This document shows, in pieces, positions 1 through 12,397 of a stretch of 64,000 nt of DNA. This DNA is from Callipepla californica brunnescens (lineage: Eukaryota > Chordata > Aves > Galliformes > Odontophoridae). How positions within the stretch are numbered: the first letter of the stretch is position 1; each line of letters begins with the position of its first letter. Under the pieces are notes generated by a model. That model saw only the letters and a list, made by a program, of their open reading frames with translations. It was not told where the DNA came from and did no database searches. A program made the position numbers and the translations under genes. Where the stretch lies: positions 30,940,842-31,004,841 of the forward strand of contig JALIRH010000003.1 of the NCBI GenBank assembly GCA_023055505.1. The letters run 5' to 3'.

Positions 1-1189
1 CTCTATTTATTCCTTATTGTAATCCATTCACTGGTTTATGGTCCTTGCATCCTTCAGGGAGTGACAGAAACCCACACAGTGTTCCCAAGTGCTACGTTTT
101 GCATTTGGATCATTGATGCTGTTGACAGATGTGTACAATTGCGCACAGCAGTCAGACAACTCCCTCTTGACTCCACATTGGAGAAGGAGCAAGAGGGCAA
201 AGTATTTCAGCTGAGGTCAGCACTGACTGAAGCTCAAAATACTCCCTCCAGATCCACCTGTTTCAAACAGAAGCATGTGGATAAGCGGTGCTCTTCGGTA
301 AATTCCCACTGCTTCCCTATTTCACATCCTGTTCTGGGGCTCTGCCATCACAGATGTAGACAGCACACATATACTCGGTTAAACAAAAAAGGCTGCAGTC
401 AGCCTGATAAAGCAAAAAATGCCCTCACAATGCAAGTGTGGTATAATGAGTAGGTAAACACATACTCCCCATTTTATGTAGAAGCACTGAATATATAAAT
501 ACAGGCACTTTCCTAGATACTTCAGGTAAAATATTGTCAATTTAATGAGAATAGTCCATTAAAAAAAAAAAAAACTGATATGTTCTCTGACGTTCAACAG
601 GTTTAAGTGATAGTGGTGTGTAGTAGCAGATGTCTCCCAAGTCCCTTGCACCTGGTTCTCAGATAAAGTTACCTGGGATTCAAGGACAGGCTCACAGAGG
701 CCTTGCTTCACAAGGGCCTCCACTTGAAACCATCATCATTCTTGAAATATCCCTTATCACCGTAAATCTGCTCTACATTATATCCATTTAAGTTAAAGCT
801 TATACTCTAAAGAACTGAGATATTTTCTCTGAATAACCGCAAAGCATCTTATATATAGCCGGAGGGCAAACTGAAGGGAGGTACCACCATATTAACCTCA
901 GGCAGCTGTGATATTTTTCTTGGCAGAGTCCTTAGAAAATAATGGTATTAGCAGCTCTGACTAAAATACAGAGATCTGCAGCTCCCTCACAGCAGGTAAA
1001 CAATCTGTGCAATTGGGCACAAATGCTGATAACAAGGCCTCCTTCCAATTAGGACTGAACAAAACAAACTGCATCAGCAAAAATTCCTGTGAGGCTATTC
1101 CTTAAGGCTTCTTTGTGCTCTTTATAAAACACAAACATTCTCACCATGCAATACTCCCAGATTCATCAGCTTCTGGCAGGGATACTTAA

Positions 1190-1214
1190 GCACAGCTTCT
1201 TTGTGAAGCTGTGC
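1190..1214. repeat. Short inverted repeat, 10-bp perfect stem
   Basis: GCACAGCTTC at 1190-1199 is the exact reverse complement of GAAGCTGTGC at 1205-1214, with a 5-base loop (TTTGT). The pairing does not extend outwards, so the stem is far shorter than a microRNA precursor. It is probably chance. Confidence 0.5.
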
Positions 1215-4200
1215 AGAAAAGATTGCCTGGTGCTGCTACAGCCAAACCTCGGGGTCACAGCCAGCAGGACACATTTACACTGGAGGGGCAAAGACTGGCA
1301 TGCACTGCCAGATAACTGTAGCCTGTTTTTGCAAGAGCAATTTGCTAAGGTGGGTTGAAACCTCAGTGTAGACATTTTAATCTTCAGAAAGCTGCTTGAG
1401 TAAAATGTACTTGAAAAGCAGATGTGTTTTGAAAGGAGCCACAACAGCTAACAAATCTGGGTGATGTGTGGGTCTGAGACTGAACAATCAGAAATATCCC
1501 ATCTTTGATCCCATTCCATCTGAACATGAATGGCTGGCTTCTTATGTTGCGGAAGGACAGGAGCACTCTTAGAGACAGATAGAGCATGAGTTTTGCAGAT
1601 TGTTTCTTACCAATGTCTATGCAGTTTCCCAGCAGTTTTACAGATACACAATTACACTAATCTGACTGTCTCCAGTTTTTTTTGCTTGACTCACACATGA
1701 CCATCCCTGGTGATGGTGTATCCTGTGGTCCTTGGTCTCCACCTTATTCCAAGTCTGATTCACAGGCATTGAGAGCACGTCTACTCAGTGCACAAGAAAA
1801 GCAATTAGATTTCAACTTTGCAGTGCAGTGGTGAAGAATAATTAAAAGGAACCAAGAAGATACTGAGACCAGAAGTTACTGGGCTTGTGATGAATCAGTT
1901 GTTTGACTGTATTCGAGGCTTTTTGCCAACCTCTAGAAGGTCATCTATGAATGGCATTAATAACTCCTGGAAAAATTGCTGAGGAGCTATTTCTTGAGGT
2001 AAACTGAGGTTCAGGAGATAAAACATATCACCAAACAAAGGTAAAAAAAAGCACAACAGAGAAGATGGCAGATGTCAGCTTCGGTAACAATGGAAAATAT
2101 CTTTTTCCTTACAATATGCAGGCACAGCCCTGTTTTTCCTGTTGTCTCAAGGCATGCTCCCACTACTTGCCTCAATGCAAAGGACATTCCCAGTGCAATG
2201 TGGGGCCAGTGGCACTTGGAGAGCCTGTGGTGGGAGCAGGTGATGGGTCACTTCATTGTGATGTGTCAAGATGATCTCCCACTCTCTTGGGCCAGTCAAC
2301 CTAGAGGCTTCCAGGCTGGGGTTTTAATAACTGGGCTACAAAGATGCAGTTCTAGCAAAGAGTAGCAGCACTGCCTCTGGGAGACAAGATCAGAGGCAGA
2401 GAATGGAGTATGCCAAAAGCAGTTTTTAACAGCCAATTTGGCTGTGATCTTGACAGCCAACTCTATCAAACCAGGCTGAGTCATCTCCAGCACAACTCTG
2501 TCAAGGCAAGAGACATAGGATTTATAACAATATCTTGGATCAGTTTTGTAAGTGCTTTGTAAATGGCTCCTTTGATTTGCTCATAACTTTTTTCAGTGGA
2601 GATACTGAGCATCATTCAAGTTATGTAGCTGTCAGTGAATGGGATAAATACGAGCTCACTCCTTTCTGGTAGCAAGGGCCTTTGCTGTAGCTCACAGTAT
2701 GAATGATCCTTTCAGTTACAGTAACGATTCATGATTATGCTGAAAGTTGAGAGCTCAGCATGCCTGTGTCTATCTATGCCAACACCCTGTGTGGGATGTC
2801 TGGACAGTAGCCCAGGTGGGGGAAGGAAAGTTATGCATGGTCTGGCTAAGAGCTCCAGACGACTCCTAGAGTTTAGTTGCAACCCTCGTGGCAAAGTTAG
2901 GTTGTTCAGGAGGAATACTTGTGTTTAGCCAGGTCTGGTTATAAGACTTAGATACTTCTGCAATATTTGAATGACCGTGTCACAACATCAGAGGGCTGGA
3001 CTGAGTGGAAACAGTTCTGTATCAGTAAGATCTGCACTTATGCAAACAGTATAGTGGTGTTTTCCTTTCAGAGTAATTAGCAGGGTCACAACCTTTAACG
3101 GTAAAGCAGCAAGCGGAAAGAAACTTAATGTGCATTTTCTGAAGGAAGTTTGCCCTCCTGGAGAAAGAACTGCCTATGAATGCAAAGTCCTTAAATGCTC
3201 AAGGCTTTTCAGGGATGGGATTAAAGGTTGTTTTTTTTTTTTTTTTAAAGGAGGTTTATCTCTATAATCACTTGAGAATCCATCCTGTGCTTATTCTGGA
3301 CCTTTGGTGGTTGAAGTTTGAGTTTTCCCAGATCTGGACTGAGCGGAGATAGCTTAAACTTATCTCCAGGTGCAAAACTAACATACAGGCTCTCAAGGGC
3401 ATTACACATCTAATAAGATTAATTTAAATGTTCCTTCTTCTGAGTAGTTCCTGAAGTTAGTGAAAAGATAATAATAAGAAAACAGAAAAAGAAATAGATG
3501 GTGGAAAGTTGAGAAGAAATGTTTTATTAAAGAGAAGACAGAAGGCAGTCAGAAACATGTCTGAGCTATGAGGTGTGATCTGCTAGTCACTGTCATCTGC
3601 AGTCTTCGCAGATTTTAAGAGAGGGGTCTGTTGTGGAAAATGAAACGCTGGAGATATTTCTAAGGATGCAAATGAACTCAAGGGTAAAGTTAAGGAAAAA
3701 GCACAAACAGGTTGTTTGATCTTCAGGAAACAAGAACAACACCTGGATAAAAGGGTCTGGGACACCAATTGCACATGAGAGGAAATGGAAACCAAAGGGT
3801 GCATGTCTGTAGCATGCATCAAGAAACTTTAGCCTGCTGCAAGAAAGGAAAGAATCAAATTCTGTGAAAGACTTTATTGAATAGGATGAAACAGATGCAC
3901 CATCAGGAGTTAATAACAAAAGATTGTTACAAACACACTTCATTCTGTTGAGGATCTCTGCAATTTTCTTTGATTAAAAAAAGATCTATTCAGTGGAGCA
4001 GTCCAACATATTTCTATTGAAAAAGACTCAGTCATAAAAATGTTTTTTTAACTTAAGCACATAGATGCGTGTACATGTGCGCCTATGCATATTTTGGAAT
4101 GACATGGATGAAATTCTCCAGGAAACAAATCACAGGGTTTGAACTGGTCTACTTTTCAGCATTAATGCTGATTTTACAGGCTTCTATTACTTTTCAAGGA

Positions 4201-5704
4201 TTCTCCTCATACAAACAGATTAGCTGTAACAGTTCTACGCCTTTAAAGAGCTCCTCTTAGGAGTATGCTATGTGGATTGCTTTGTCCCATTGCAGATTTT
4301 TATGATTCCTTTTTGTTTACAAGCATATCAGAGTTAACAACTGTCTGGATGGTTTTCACAATCATACCTGGAAATTTCTGGAGAGACATTTGTTATGAGA
4401 GAAAAAAGGAAGAACCTTGTGGATTGCCCTTGGAAATTTCCACTGGTACTGCAGCTATTTCTAATTGCATACGCTGCAGCCGTGAAGTGGAAATGTGAGT
4501 CCTCTCTTTTTCACCATAATAATGGCAAGTGGATGACATGACTGAAATACATCAGTGAGAGTGTTGCTATAACTGTGATGGCACATGGACAAGGGAAAGA
4601 CAAGCTGTTTGTTTGGGGCTGCTTTTATAAATAAGCACCTCTGTTTTGGGTCCATGTCTTCCACCAAGCATTTTGTTTGGAGCTGCCCTGCCAAAGAGTG
4701 GGGCCATTTTGGAGAGGTGGGAGCTGGGTACCTCTTGGTAACACTCAGACTTTCCCCCACAGGCTGTCTTTTATTAGTCTGAAGGAGCACGGCTGGAAAA
4801 GATTAGACAAGGTTTCTAGAACATAGCACCTTTGCTAGATCTGAAGCACAGCAGCAGACTTAACAGCAAAAAGCAAATCAGAAACAGTTGTTCAAAATTT
4901 GGTCCCTCGGTGTAGATTTCTCTTTTATCTTAACAATACTTTCAGTCATTTTCCTAGCTGAAGTAGGGTGTTGAAGCCTGAAATATTTGCCTGGAAGTGT
5001 CTATTCAAGTGAAAAAGGAAAGAAGCAACAAACAAACCAAATCCACTGCTCTGGGAAGTGGGCAAAGCTTAACAATTTACGACAACAGTAGGTTCAATAT
5101 TGGGAAGGAGGGAGTAGAAAACAAAGTGTCAAAATACTCCAGCAGGGATCATACAAACCTTACTCTATTTATAAATGTTTTAAAGGGATCTAATGGCAAG
5201 ATTCTTCAGTGTCTGCTACTTCAAGGCTGTTTCCTCAGGATGCTTTCCTCCATCAACAAGAAGGCCAGGGTGGCTGACCAGCTCACTGCTCTGATTCCAG
5301 AAAGCAACTCCTACACCTTCCCAGCCATCTCCATCTTTCTTTGAGTGTTTCTGGCCGTACAGCTTTCCCCACACTTCCCAAGTTAAACTGTTCCAGCCCT
5401 GGATGCAGGAAACCTTATGCATCTGCTCACTATACTTCTCAACCTGGCACTGTGATGGCTGGAGCTGCTGGCCAAAATCTTGGAAAAAGATTCTTAATTT
5501 ATATTTTTGGCCAAACTGTGGCCTATTTTAAACCTTTCAAAACACCCTGCACCTTATGTAGCTCTCAGTAAAGTAAATGACAAGCAGCACGAGGGAGCTT
5601 CTCAGCAGTGAAACCACGGGGAGAGGGCATCAGGATGCTGCCCACTGCTTTGCAGCATCCACTTTCGTTTCAGTCTCTCAACAGAGACAGATCTTCTGCT
5701 GTTT

Positions 5705-5725
5705 TTGTTGTTGTTGTTGTTGTTT
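5705..5725. repeat. GTT trinucleotide microsatellite
   Basis: About six TTG units follow a short T run. It is a simple repeat with no gene attached. The in-frame valine string it gives in one frame is an artefact of the repeat. Confidence 0.85.
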
Positions 5726-6528
5726 GTCATTTTAATGGGAATTTAATGTGTCCAGATGTGTTAACAGATACACAGATACGCAGCTTTGTAGCCAGATCCC
5801 TGAGTAAATGTACAAAGAAGATAAGGATGGTAAGAGCTTTCCCTTGTCCTCTCTGGATGATGCCAAAGCCTGTCCCAGCCCCCATGGTGCCTGTGCCACC
5901 TTCCTTGCTGCCTTGCAGGACCTGGTGTCTGAGATGGAGAGGAAAGACCAGCAAATTCCTGGCAAAGGGATAGCCTCAATTTTCTAGAAGACTGTGAGCA
6001 CTCCACAGCAACATTATCAAACAATGGTATTTTGCATAAAGGAACAATGCTTTCCTGGAGATCTCTGTCACTACTCAGCTGCTGAGGTCTATGCTCTTCT
6101 AGCACTACTGGAGGCGTCTCATGTGAGTGTCACCACCCTCCCATGGTGTAATGGAGACTTAAGTAGTTTGCAGAAGCACAGTCACTTACAGGAGGAAAAG
6201 CTCTTTTTTCTTGTCTTTCACATAGGCCAATCAGAATTGACAAATATTATCTCTGTTGCTGATGAGGGAGACAGTTTAAGTCAGAGACCAAAGGAAAGTT
6301 GTCTGCATATAAGCTGTGCTTCTTACCAGTGCAAGCTCTGGGGCTGAGACTTGCCTCAGTTCAAGTGAATTCCTGACATTTAACTGTTCTGCGACTTAAT
6401 TCAGTCTCTGCAAATGGAAATTCTGTGATGATAGCTGTGTTGGAGGCCTGAGACAGATATGGGGCACCTCTCCTTTGCTGTAGGTGGCACTACTAATTGA
6501 GCTTACTTAGGCTGCACTACACTGAAGG

Positions 6529-6548
6529 TTTTTTTTTTTTTTTTTTTT
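6529..6548. repeat. Poly(T) tract, 20 bases
   Basis: An uninterrupted run of 20 T. If read on the minus strand it could be the remnant of a retrocopy tail, but I see no recognisable body or target-site duplication next to it. Confidence 0.85.
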
Positions 6549-7033
6549 GACAGTTTGCAATTGGTCTGAGGCCTTTGGTGCCAGGGAGATTAAAATGCAT
6601 GCATCATTGTTCATTTTCAGTTACTATTCCTTTCCTTTGCTGTTAAAAATGGAGCATAGTTTCATAGTTCAAATATACAAGGTGCCGGGTGACTCATACA
6701 TAGCACTGGCCATGGGACTGGGATATTCTCTGCCACCAGACTTGCCTGCAGAGGCTGCAGCATTGCTCTGCTCTGTATCATTATTTTCTCTGTGCACATG
6801 AACTCAATGAAGACCCTGAATGAATTGACTATGGCAGTTTTATAAATCCCTCTTCACACCTAACACATACTAAGATAGTGTTCTTTTCAGTTGGACTTCC
6901 TTACCATTATGTCTTGACGCTACTGTATTATGTCATCTGTCACTACAGGGAAAATGACAATGACCAATTTATGTATATTGGAATGAGATAGCCTAGTTAC
7001 AAGGTGTCTAGTTTGATTCAGCATTTGCTAAAC

Positions 7034-7076
7034 TATGTATTTCTTTTAATGTATTTCTGTTAATGTATTTCTTTTT
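7034..7076. repeat. 14-bp unit repeated three times
   Basis: Three consecutive near-identical units built on AATGTATTTCTTTT: the first begins TATG, and the second has CTGTT in place of CTTTT. The last unit runs into TAG|CC, so the array ends in a pyrimidine stretch plus AG that would resemble a splice acceptor by itself. No exon-like frame follows. Confidence 0.7.
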
Positions 7077-10000
7077 AGCCAACAGTGCTTGTTGTAACTG
7101 AAAATCTAATTGGAGCAAGAGACTTGCACAAATCTTTGGTCCTATTGGTGTGCGATACAGTCAGTTCCACTCTGCTCTGATTTCTTTATTCTTAAATGTT
7201 TTCATTTTAAATAGTGTGTAGTTTTATGTGTAAAAAATCCCAGGGCAGCAAGTGAGACAATATTGTTGCGCAGCATCCTGGAAAGCTATGCAGAGCTGAG
7301 CAAGTAGAGAAAAATTTTCTTGATTCCCTGACCTAGCAATAACTCCAATAATGAAGACGCATAATAAAAGGTTTTGAAAGGAGGCAAAACTTGTGTGCTT
7401 ACAGACAGACTTAATGAGGATTTGAGTTTGACATGAATTTTCACATAGCTTCTCTTCAATGCCTGATGATGAGGGCTAAGATTTCTGCTCACTGACAGCC
7501 ACCTGCTTACTCCACCCCTGAGGGATGACCCACAGATTCCCGCGGAGCTGCTTCTGGTTTAAAGATTTTGTTGGAGTAAAAATGATGGGGACTCAGGGCA
7601 GATGCCTGGTGAAGAGCCAGAATATGGCTGAAATGGACCAGAAATTAGAAGCTCCAGGGGCTCCCCCTAGGACTAGAAGTCCAGGGGAAGGAGGTAGAAA
7701 GGCAATATTGCAGGTCTGGAAGTTAGGAGTGAAGTCGTCAAGGAATGTACAATACAAACAGACAGCTAGCAATAAACACAAAAGCCCAAACTCTGTGATG
7801 TTATTTTTTCAAATAATTTTCTGTGAAACTAAATGTAGCATCTTGCCAAGGTGACAGCTATAACCAGGGAGAAAGTCACTTTGCAAACAAACAGAACCAG
7901 AGATCAAATTTTCAGGCTAGGAGAAGTGAGGATTGTGATTCCTTCCAACCTTGAGATAACCTTGGGGTAAGGTCCAGACTGGGAAGGAAACAGCAGAAGT
8001 CAATGTGACTTGGCAGTGGCCATTGCCAAGGGAGTGAGATATGTCAGACTCATTTCTAAAAATCCTGTCTCTGTCTGTCTCAATTACCAAGGACTGGAGT
8101 GCAGGCAGCACAGGATGGGGCATGGGCACACAGTAGCATCCCAAATCTGTTCTTTGGCATTGCCAAGGTCCATCCCTGCAAGTAGGGATGACTTGTCCCT
8201 TCTCTCCTTCAAGGCAGAAATCTCTTCATAAAGAGATGGGAAGGAGGCCAGGGTCCTGTCAGCCTTAGCCTTTTTCCTTCTGCCCCTGCATTATAATCCA
8301 GGTCTGTGGGAGGCATGTTGTCCCAACCCCCATCACCCAGCCACAGCCAGGCTTAGCAGCAGAGGACACATACAACACACACACCAGGCAGCAGCGGCAG
8401 GGGGTTGGACTCCTACAGCACCTCAGAATATCCATGTCTGGTCTTTAATTAAACAGTTGCTTATGTTTTAATCTTCATTCAAAGCATAGTCTGGGTGATA
8501 AAAGTTCAATGTTAAGGTTTACCTGCACAAAAATATAAATGTAACCCCCTCAAAAACAAAAACAAAAACCCCACAGCTATTACATTTTTCTGTAGCCAGT
8601 TTACATACAAAGGGGGCAGATCACTTACTTGTGTAAGGATATTAAATTCTAAACTGAAAAGAAGCCTTACTGTAGAGTTATAGGTCTGATAAGCTTTGTC
8701 ACTTTGCATTCATCAGTTTAGAAATCAAAGAAAAGACTACTTGCTTACTTGTCGGTTTCTGAGAAACACAGTTTAAGATACAGAAGTATAAAAACGCATT
8801 GCATTTGCAAAACAACCCAGAGTAAATAATATCTATTCACACTCTATGTAAATTCATGCCCCAGATACGCAAACGCTAGTTCAGAAACTTGTTGGCAGGA
8901 GCTGCAATAGACAAGTATACAAGCTGTTGGCAGAAGAAGTACTTCCATTATTCATTTGTCACTGGTACCCAGGATTGTGATGCTATTCAAGGTAATGTAC
9001 TCTCTCAAAATAAATCTTTTATCACTACGCACTTCAGCAGCTGGAACTGGTGATGTATACAAGCACATTCTGTACACAGACACAAAGCCAAAATTCAGCC
9101 ATGTCTTGCTGGAACTGCTCTATTGCAGCACAATTTTATTTAAATATTATGTACTGTTTTCTTTCTATTTTTTTTTTTTAATCTAATTAAGTTAATGGTC
9201 AGATATAGTCCAACCAGTGTGTACAGTGTCTTGTGTGCTCAACATCTAATATGGCACCACTACAGTAAAAACCAGAATCTGTGGGTGTTGGCATAGAGAA
9301 GTAGTAAAGATGAGTGACAGTAATGCAAAAGGTCACGGGATTTTATGCTTTTCTCTAGCCTAGATCACAAGAGTTATAACAAGACTAAGAACAGAGAAGT
9401 AGCAAGATTTAAATATAAATAGATATTCTTCAGAAGGCTGGACTGATGTTAAGATAGATGAAACCTTCTTTAATTTCTGAAGAGATAAAGGAGTCAATAG
9501 TGTTCATAATATTTATCCAAACTGAAATCTATCTTATTTAAATCAAATCATGCTTTTCATCAATTTAGGTGCTAGTGTACACTTGAAACTTGACAAAAAG
9601 TAGAGTAAAACTTTACTGCTGAAGATTTCCCTAACAGCAATAAAGAAACTATTTATGCACAATCACATTTGATTACAATTTAATGTGGAAAAAACAGAAT
9701 GACAACCTTGTGCTCAAAAGAGTATTTTAAGTTTAAAACTTGTCATTCAGAGTCCTATTTGATGTCCAAAAGGTGGAAGGGAACTGCTATGTGGAATCTG
9801 AAGTATAGCAAGGGAGACTCTTTCATGGTATAGAAACTCAAGGAGATAGGGGAATGAAGTGGAGAAAGATGGTTATAACAGAGATTAATCCACTTTTTTT
9901 TTAAATGAGGTTCTAGTAAAGGTCTTCATGCCAGGTTGGAATACTAAAAAGAGAAGTCCTAAGTGCTTCTTAAAGAATTTTAGTGGCGACTTCATGAAAC

Positions 10001-11094
10001 GATGTAAGGCAAAGAGAGCATTCTTTGTACACTGAAGGTCTAGTCCATTATACTCCATAGGCTTTCAGGTGCACTTGTGCTCCTCTTGTTTTTTCCTTCA
10101 TAAATATCAAATGGAAAGAAATGAATATCTGGTAGCAAGGGGAGTATTCACAAGCTCTGGGGGAAAGTATTTCTGAAGAGGAAAAGGACAGTATTTGTGG
10201 GGCATGGGGCACTTTGGAGGACCTGTAGCTCCCATATTCACCGTAACACACCAGGAACTTCCAAAGAAGTGGAGCTTGTCTCTGATTAATTTCTTTTGCA
10301 GCTAGCAGTGACAGAAGATGGAGAAAAGCTTTAAGGAGGTGAAAGTAGGGCTGGTGATGGGGGAGCCATCAGCAAGAACCACTGAAGCTTGAGCAGACAC
10401 AGGTGCTCCTGTATGAACTTCACAGCTAATGGAAATAATTTCCAGTGCATGGTTGGATGCTGCCCTATCTGGGGGATCCTTATTCCCCACAGCTTACAGC
10501 AGCACTGCTGTCCTGGAGGAGCATCAGACCACACAAAGATCCCCCCAGGGACTTTACCAGCCACTTTGCTGCTCCCTAGAATGCTTCTAACCATTGTCAG
10601 TGCTAGGCCACAGCCCACTGTCTGCAAAAGAAAATTCCCTGTAGCTTTGAGGCCATCTGCATCAATGCATGTTTTCCTTCACTCCCACTAGTGCCCATGA
10701 CATATGGATGGGCTGCAAGAGATTGCTTTAAGCACCCCTCCTCTCCTGCTTCTGACTGGTCAGGCTTGGTCTTAGGGGAAGGGACAAAAAATGGTGTTTA
10801 GATACACAGATGAGTTGGCTGGGGACTAGGATATGCAGCATAGCATGCTTAAGATATTTGCATATATGGTTCTTGGAAACCCACTCTTTTAGGGTCTGAT
10901 TAACAAGAAATTCCTTGCTTCTCAAAAAGCTGCTGTGGAAGAAATGTTGTGGCTTTAATCCAGACCAAGAAAATACTCTATTTTAAATTAATTTCACAGT
11001 TACTATCATTTGCTGCAAAGACAGCAGCAACAGTTAGGCTCCAGTCAGTAACACTAAAACCCTTGTTTTTCTTATCCAATATTTATTTCAGTAC

Positions 11095-11601
11095 TGTTGT
11101 GGTTTAACCTGGCAAGCAATTCAGCACCACACAGCTCACTGCTTCCCAGTGGGATGGAGTAGAGAACTGGAAAAATGTTAAAACATGTGGGCTGAGATAA
11201 AGAAAAGGAAGGGAAAATAATAACAAAGACAACGACAACAACATCAATAATAAACATATATAGAAGACAAGCAATGCATAATGCAATTGCTTGCCACATA
11301 CCAACATACCCAGCCAGTCCCTGAGCAATGGTAGTGGCCACCTCCCAGCTTTATTGTTTTGCATGGCACCACATGGTATGGGTCATCCTTTTGGCCAGTT
11401 TGGTCAGCTGTCCTGGCTTGGTCCCCTCCCAACTCCCTCCTCACTAGCAAGGCAGCATGAGAAGCTGTAAAGTGTAAGCACTGCTCAGCAACAACTGAAA
11501 TATTAGTGTGTTATCAACATCATTTTTCTCCTAAATTGAAACAGGGCTACATACCAGCCACAATGAAGAAAATAAACTCTCTCTCAGCCAAAACTGGGAC
11601 A
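11095..11601 (-). mobile_element. Solo LTR of an avian ERVL-class endogenous retrovirus
   Basis: This is a long terminal repeat of about 507 bp without internal retroviral sequence on either side, so the provirus was probably reduced by LTR-LTR recombination. Seen directly: it starts TGTTGTGG and ends GGGACA, giving TGTCCC...CCACAACA when read on the minus strand. The flanks are AGTAC (11090-11094) and AGTAT (11602-11606), a 5-bp target-site duplication with one mismatch, which fits the 5-bp duplications usual for ERVL. The body matches my memory of a dispersed bird LTR: the GTGGTTTAACC start, a run of AAT/AAC triplets at 11216-11262, the GCACTGCTCAGCAACAACTG block near the other end, and a TG...CA boundary. 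The minus orientation is assigned from that memory, because the core promoter lies in the minus-strand reading. Both the divergence and the altered duplication suggest an old insertion. The family name needs a repeat-library search. Confidence 0.85.
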
Positions 11602-12373
11602 AGTATGTAGATATCTGTCCTCCAGAAATCCTTTCAGCACTCCCCAGTTCTTCATTACGATCGAAATTGCACTGTTTATTGGTGTTATAGCTTGTTAATC
11701 CACCATTCACTAGAGTATTCAGACACTACCATTCATTGGCCTAAGGAAGAATCAGTCATGGAAACATTCCTAGTCCATCTTCTGAGGAGTGAAACAAGAT
11801 TGCCTGCTTTGGCTGAAGAGGTATTGTTCCTACCCATTATGTGGCATGCCTGTAAGTGCTAAAGGCATCTGTTCTTTGTGCAATGTGGCCATTCTTTTGA
11901 CCCAGTTTAAATTGTGATCTTGCAAAGAAGTGAGTTGGGTGAACTTTTTAAGAGTAACCTTAACAACCACTTCCATGAAGAGGGAGTCCAAGGACTAAAC
12001 CAGGAGGCTGCAAAGCTAAAAGCGTGTTGTCTATTGCACAATATCTGTGTGTGCACTGTTACAAGTGCACCTCTTTTTTCTTCTGTGATTTAGACTGCAG
12101 ACACAGTCAAGAGGAGTCAAGTATCACCAGAATAATTGTTCAGAAGGAGATTCCTGCATTTCATCATTTATCTGGATTCTGAAAAGGAACCTTAAACTCC
12201 TGTGGGACAATGCATTCCCAGTGAACTTCAGGGTCCTTCAAGTGCAGAGCAAAAAAAAGTATGCACAGTTTTCATGAGCTGATGTTGCTACCAGCTGTGC
12301 ATGAGGCTTGTTCACTGTCTAGAACAGACAACAGGCCAATATGTAAGACTCACAAAGCCATGAGAAAGCCAGA

Positions 12374-12397
12374 CTCACAGTCTTCAATGACTGTGAG
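12374..12397. repeat. Short inverted repeat, 9-bp perfect stem
   Basis: CTCACAGTC (12374-12382) pairs exactly with GACTGTGAG (12389-12397) across a 6-base loop. There is no following U-run, so it is not terminator-like, and the stem is too short for a microRNA precursor. Confidence 0.5.

Larger units (their letters stand above)
1..11094. other. Noncoding DNA, no gene recognised
   Basis: This stretch is AT-rich and CpG-poor, and I recognise no exon, RNA gene or interspersed repeat in it. Open frames here stay under about 130 codons, overlap one another on both strands and show no domain, signal peptide or family motif. It holds short homopolymers (A14 at 561-574, T16 at 3231-3246, T20 at 6529-6548), a GTT repeat at 5705-5725, a three-copy CAAAAA repeat at about 8551-8569, a three-copy 14-bp repeat at 7034-7076 and a 10-bp-stem hairpin at 1190-1214. 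It could be intron or intergenic. Old diverged transposons or conserved noncoding elements could be present and would not be visible by eye. Confidence 0.6.

Noticed and set aside
61..453. 130-codon plus-strand open frame
   Set aside because: The first codon is GTG rather than ATG, the peptide resembles no family and no gene signals surround it.
7934..7958. TTCCTTCCAACCTTGAGAT, like a CR1 3' UTR
   Set aside because: There is no upstream CR1 ORF2 end and no downstream octamer repeat, so I do not call an element on this string alone.
11072..11450. Minus-strand open frames of 68-89 codons over the LTR
   Set aside because: LTRs do not encode proteins of this kind; the frames run through the AAT/AAC triplet tract and are artefacts.
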